A stretch of DNA of 64,000 nucleotides from assembly GCF_902493135.1 (NCBI RefSeq), contig NZ_CABUOD010000021.1:1-64000 (forward strand). Direction: 5' to 3'. Origin of the DNA: an uncultured Parabacteroides sp. Its GTDB lineage: Bacteria > Bacteroidota > Bacteroidia > Bacteroidales > Tannerellaceae. Shown here piece after piece: positions 61,320-64,000 of the stretch. The notes under the pieces were generated by a model. That model did not search any database. It was not told the DNA's origin and worked only from the letters and a program-made list of their open reading frames with translations. The translations under genes were made by a program, and so were the position numbers. Each line of letters starts with the position of its first letter. The stretch's first letter is position 1.

Positions 61320-63608
61320 ATGAAGAAATTATTTATTTTAGCGATTACGCTTTGCAGCAGCCTCTTTACGGTGGATGCGGCCGACAAAAAGGACCTGGTG
61401 GATTACGTGAATCCGCTGGTCGGGAGCCAGTCGAAAATATCCCTTTCGACAGGTAATACTTATCCGGCGATTGCCATGCCCTGGGGTATGAATTTCTGGA
61501 TGCCACAGACCGGAAAGATGGGAGACGGCTGGGCGTACACATACGACGCGGACAAAATCCGTGGTTTCAAGCAGACTCATCAGCCCAGCCCGTGGATCAA
61601 CGATTACGGACAGTTCGCCATCATGCCCGTTACCGGTAAAGTGGTGTTTAACCAGGATAAACGCGCCAGCTGGTTCTCCCATAAGGCAGAAGTGGCAAAA
61701 CCGAATTATTACCGGGTGTATCTGGCAGACCATGACGTTGTGACGGAAATCACGCCGACGGAACGTGCCGCCATGTTCCGCTTCACTTTCCCCGAATCGG
61801 ACAACTCGTATGTGATTGTCGATGCTTTCGACCGTGGTTCTTATATCAAGATCATACCCGGAGAAAACAAGATCGTCGGCTATACGACTCGTAACAGCGG
61901 AGGGGTTCCTCAGAACTTCCGAAACTATTTCGTCGTCGTGTTCGACAAACCGTTTACCTATAAGGCGACTGTCGGCGACGATGAGATCCGCAAAGGCGAA
62001 ACCGAAGCGAAAGAGAACCATACCGGTGCCATTATCGGGTTTTCCACCCGCAAGGGCGAGATTGTCCATGCTCGCGTAGCTTCTTCCTTTATCAGCCCTG
62101 AACAGGCGGAATTGAACCTGAATGAATTGGGCGGCCGTTCGTTTGACGAAATAGCCGAGGCCGGCCGTCAGGTATGGAATGAGACATTGGGACGTATTGC
62201 TGTCGAAGATAACGACGTGGACAAACTGCGCACGTTCTATTCCTGCCTGTACCGTTCGCTGCTTTTCCCGCGCAGCTTCTACGAATTGGATGCTAATGGC
62301 AAAGTGGTGCATTACAGCCCGTATAACGGAGAGGTGTTGCCGGGTTATATGTTCACCGATACCGGTTTCTGGGATACGTTCCGTTGCCTGTTCCCGTTCC
62401 TGAACCTGATGTATCCGGATATGAATACGAAGATGCAGGAGGGGCTTGCCAATACCTATAAAGAGAGCGGCTTCCTGCCGGAATGGGCAAGTCCGGGACA
62501 TCGTGGCTGCATGGTCGGCAATAACTCGGCTTCCGTCGTGGCGGATGCTTACCTGAAAGGACTTCGCGGATATGATATCGAGACGCTTTGGGAGGCTGTC
62601 GTGCATGGGGCCAACAGCGTACATCCGAAGGTGAAATCGACCGGACGCTTAGGATATGAATATTACAATGAATTGGGCTATGTGCCTTATAACGTGAAAA
62701 TCAACGAAAGCGCCGCCCGCACGTTGGAATATGCTTATGACGACTGGGCTATCTATAAATTAGGGAAGGCTTTGGGCAAACCGGAATCCGAAATTGCCAT
62801 TTTCGCCAAACATGCCATGAACTATAAGAACCTGTTCGATCCGGAAACCAAGTTGATGCGTGGTCGTAACGAGGACGGCTCGTTCCAGTCTCCGTTCAAT
62901 CCGCTGAAATGGGGAGACGCCTTTACGGAAGGCAACAGCTGGCATTATACTTGGTCGGTTTTCCATGACCCGAAGGGGCTGATCGAACTGATGGGAGGAA
63001 AGGTCGGTTTCAATGCCATGATGGATTCCGTATTCAATGTCCCGCCTTTGTTCGATGACAGCTATTACGGCGGCGTGATCCATGAGATCCGCGAAATGCA
63101 GATTATGAACATGGGGAATTATGCGCATGGCAACCAGCCGATCCAGCACATGATCTACCTGTACAACTATTCCGGCGAACCTTGGAAAGCACAGTATTGG
63201 GTGCGTGAAGTGATGGACAAACTCTATTTCGCGACTCCCGACGGCTATTGCGGGGATGAGGACAACGGGCAGACTTCGGCATGGTATGTATTCTCGGCTC
63301 TCGGCTTCTATCCGGTTTGTCCGGGTACGGACCAGTATATCTTGGGGTCTCCGCTGTTCAAAAGCGTGACGCTGAATCTGGAAAACGGCAAGAAGGTCGT
63401 GATCAAGGCCAACAATAATGGCGAGGCGAACCGTTACATCTCGTCTATGAAAGTGAATGGCAAGAACTATACGAAGAATTATCTGACACATGGCGACCTG
63501 ATGCGTGGCATGAACATTCTTTATAATATGTCGGCCACACCGAACAAGAGCCGGGGTACGCAGGACAGTGACGCTCCTTACTCATTCTCCAATGAATTGG
63601 GAAAATAA
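61320..63608 (+). CDS. GH92 alpha-mannosidase-like (b), acid Glu replaced by Gln
   Basis: This 762-residue exported protein (signal peptide TLCSSLFTVDA) is a GH92 of another subgroup: VNPLVGSQSKISLSTGNTYPAIAMPWGMNFW, then FKQTHQPSPWINDYGQFAIMPV, FTDTGFWDTFRCLFPFLN, and GDEDNGQTSAWYVFSALGFYPVCPGTDQY. Where copy (a) has GNEPSHH, it has GNQPIQH, so the presumed general acid is Gln606. In the family a Gln at this position is described for a mannose-1-phosphate-type enzyme that needs no acid for its phosphate leaving group. The substrate is thus guessed to be phosphomannose. It follows copy (a) by 17 bp. Confidence 0.93.
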   Translation: MKKLFILAITLCSSLFTVDAADKKDLVDYVNPLVGSQSKISLSTGNTYPAIAMPWGMNFWMPQTGKMGDGWAYTYDADKIRGFKQTHQPSPWINDYGQFAIMPVTGKVVFNQDKRASWFSHKAEVAKPNYYRVYLADHDVVTEITPTERAAMFRFTFPESDNSYVIVDAFDRGSYIKIIPGENKIVGYTTRNSGGVPQNFRNYFVVVFDKPFTYKATVGDDEIRKGETEAKENHTGAIIGFSTRKGEIVHARVASSFISPEQAELNLNELGGRSFDEIAEAGRQVWNETLGRIAVEDNDVDKLRTFYSCLYRSLLFPRSFYELDANGKVVHYSPYNGEVLPGYMFTDTGFWDTFRCLFPFLNLMYPDMNTKMQEGLANTYKESGFLPEWASPGHRGCMVGNNSASVVADAYLKGLRGYDIETLWEAVVHGANSVHPKVKSTGRLGYEYYNELGYVPYNVKINESAARTLEYAYDDWAIYKLGKALGKPESEIAIFAKHAMNYKNLFDPETKLMRGRNEDGSFQSPFNPLKWGDAFTEGNSWHYTWSVFHDPKGLIELMGGKVGFNAMMDSVFNVPPLFDDSYYGGVIHEIREMQIMNMGNYAHGNQPIQHMIYLYNYSGEPWKAQYWVREVMDKLYFATPDGYCGDEDNGQTSAWYVFSALGFYPVCPGTDQYILGSPLFKSVTLNLENGKKVVIKANNNGEANRYISSMKVNGKNYTKNYLTHGDLMRGMNILYNMSATPNKSRGTQDSDAPYSFSNELGK

Positions 63609-63691
63609 TCGGAATGTATATAGATTAGCCGGAAGCATTAATATTAACATAAGCACTTAATTATAATAGCATTTCCGGCAAAACTATAATC

Positions 63692-63730
63692 AAAAGGGCT
63701 ATTTGGACCTTGTTTCAGATAGTCCTTTTT
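63692..63730 (+). terminator. Terminator between GH92 genes (b) and (c)
   Basis: AAAAGGGCTAT (63692-63702) pairs with ATAGTCCTTTT (63719-63729, one G-T pair) and runs into T5. It would reduce transcription into the third GH92 gene. Confidence 0.75.
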
Positions 63731-63754
63731 ATTTATAACGACAATAGTTTGAAT

Positions 63755-64000
63755 ATGAAATTACGAATTTGTACTTTGATCGCTGCGTCGTGTGCCGCCT
63801 TATCCGGCACGGCACAGAATGAAAAATTGACGGAATACGTCAATCCGCTGGTAGGAACGGATGGTTACGGCAATGTGTATCCGGGGGCGCAGATCCCGTT
63901 CGGAGGGATCCAGATCAGTCCGGATACGGATGCCAAATACTATGACGCGGCTGCCGGCTATAAATATAACCACACTTCGATCCTGGGCTTCAGCCTGACG
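63755..64000 (+). CDS. GH92 alpha-mannosidase (c), cut by window end
   Basis: The first 82 codons of a third GH92 gene are visible. A signal peptide (MKLRICTLIAASCAALSGTA) precedes EYVNPLVGTDGYGNVYPGAQIPFGGIQISPDTDAKYYDAAAGY and GFSLT, the family's N-terminal sandwich. The catalytic half is outside the window, so the acid residue cannot be judged. The gene has its own 140-bp upstream gap with a terminator, so it may be transcribed separately. The two upstream copies differ clearly from it. Confidence 0.9.
   Translation, partial: MKLRICTLIAASCAALSGTAQNEKLTEYVNPLVGTDGYGNVYPGAQIPFGGIQISPDTDAKYYDAAAGYKYNHTSILGFSLT

Overview
The window looks like chromosomal DNA of a gut Bacteroidales, most likely Parabacteroides or a close relative. 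This rests on four SusC/SusD-type nutrient-uptake loci, ECF sigma/FecR pairs, a one-protein hybrid two-component regulator, Bacteroidota-type promoters (TTTG, about 20 bp, TAnnTTTG), GldD/GldE, and a 29-residue basic peptide of the bS22/mS38 type next to HU and RNase G. The genus is inferred; no rRNA or tRNA gene was seen.

Layout. (1) 75-6901, minus strand: SusD, SusC, FecR and ECF sigma, with no enzyme inside the window. (2) 7078-16685, minus strand: two GH43 lipoproteins, SusD, SusC, FecR and ECF sigma; a strong hairpin separates susD from the GH43 genes, and an exact 22-bp array of palindromes lies between the sigma and FecR genes. (3) 16838-30400: housekeeping core with a thioredoxin-like protein, a DUF5715-like lipoprotein, an antitoxin/RelE-ParE toxin pair, phoH-purC-menG-aroE, a full-length AAA-ATPase/PD-(D/E)XK protein, then (minus strand) mutY-ssb-gldE-gldD-PPTase, then HU, the bS22-like peptide and rng. 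mutY is broken by a -1 frameshift at an A6 run. (4) 30459-38253: ECF sigma (divergent), FecR, SusC, a SusD-like protein and an endonuclease/exonuclease/phosphatase-fold lipoprotein; three hairpins lie between fecR and susC. (5) 38254-42834: a dispersed hairpin repeat, a Gfo/Idh/MocA-type lipoprotein, and a visibly GC-rich foreign segment holding a frameshifted small gene and a VirE/BT4734-type primase-helicase, closed by a 143-bp near-palindrome and half of the dispersed repeat. (6) 42835-46016: a GGGtGRT protein, a small membrane protein and a NifU-like scaffold in one operon, then a TlpA-like lipoprotein. (7) 46073-64000: a hybrid two-component regulator (HTCS), a C-terminally truncated AAA-ATPase, about 1.2 kb without a convincing gene, then SusC, SusD, a basic-secretory-protein-type metallopeptidase and three GH92 alpha-mannosidases, the last cut by the window end.

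How they work together. In loci 1-3 a SusC with an N-terminal STN domain should signal ligand binding to FecR, which controls the cognate ECF sigma factor. In locus 7 the HTCS should sense an oligosaccharide in the periplasm and switch on susC and the mannosidase genes. Both target promoters carry the same 12-bp site as a direct repeat at 21-bp spacing and at the same distance from the promoter. The GH92 plus peptidase content points to alpha-mannose-rich glycoproteins or mannoproteins. The second GH92 has Gln where the first has the conserved acid Glu, which suggests a phosphomannose-type substrate.

The most interesting items are the 22-bp palindrome array, the paired HTCS sites, the GH92 Glu-to-Gln change, the mutY frameshift, the alternative hairpins before rng, and the palindrome-bounded GC-rich island.
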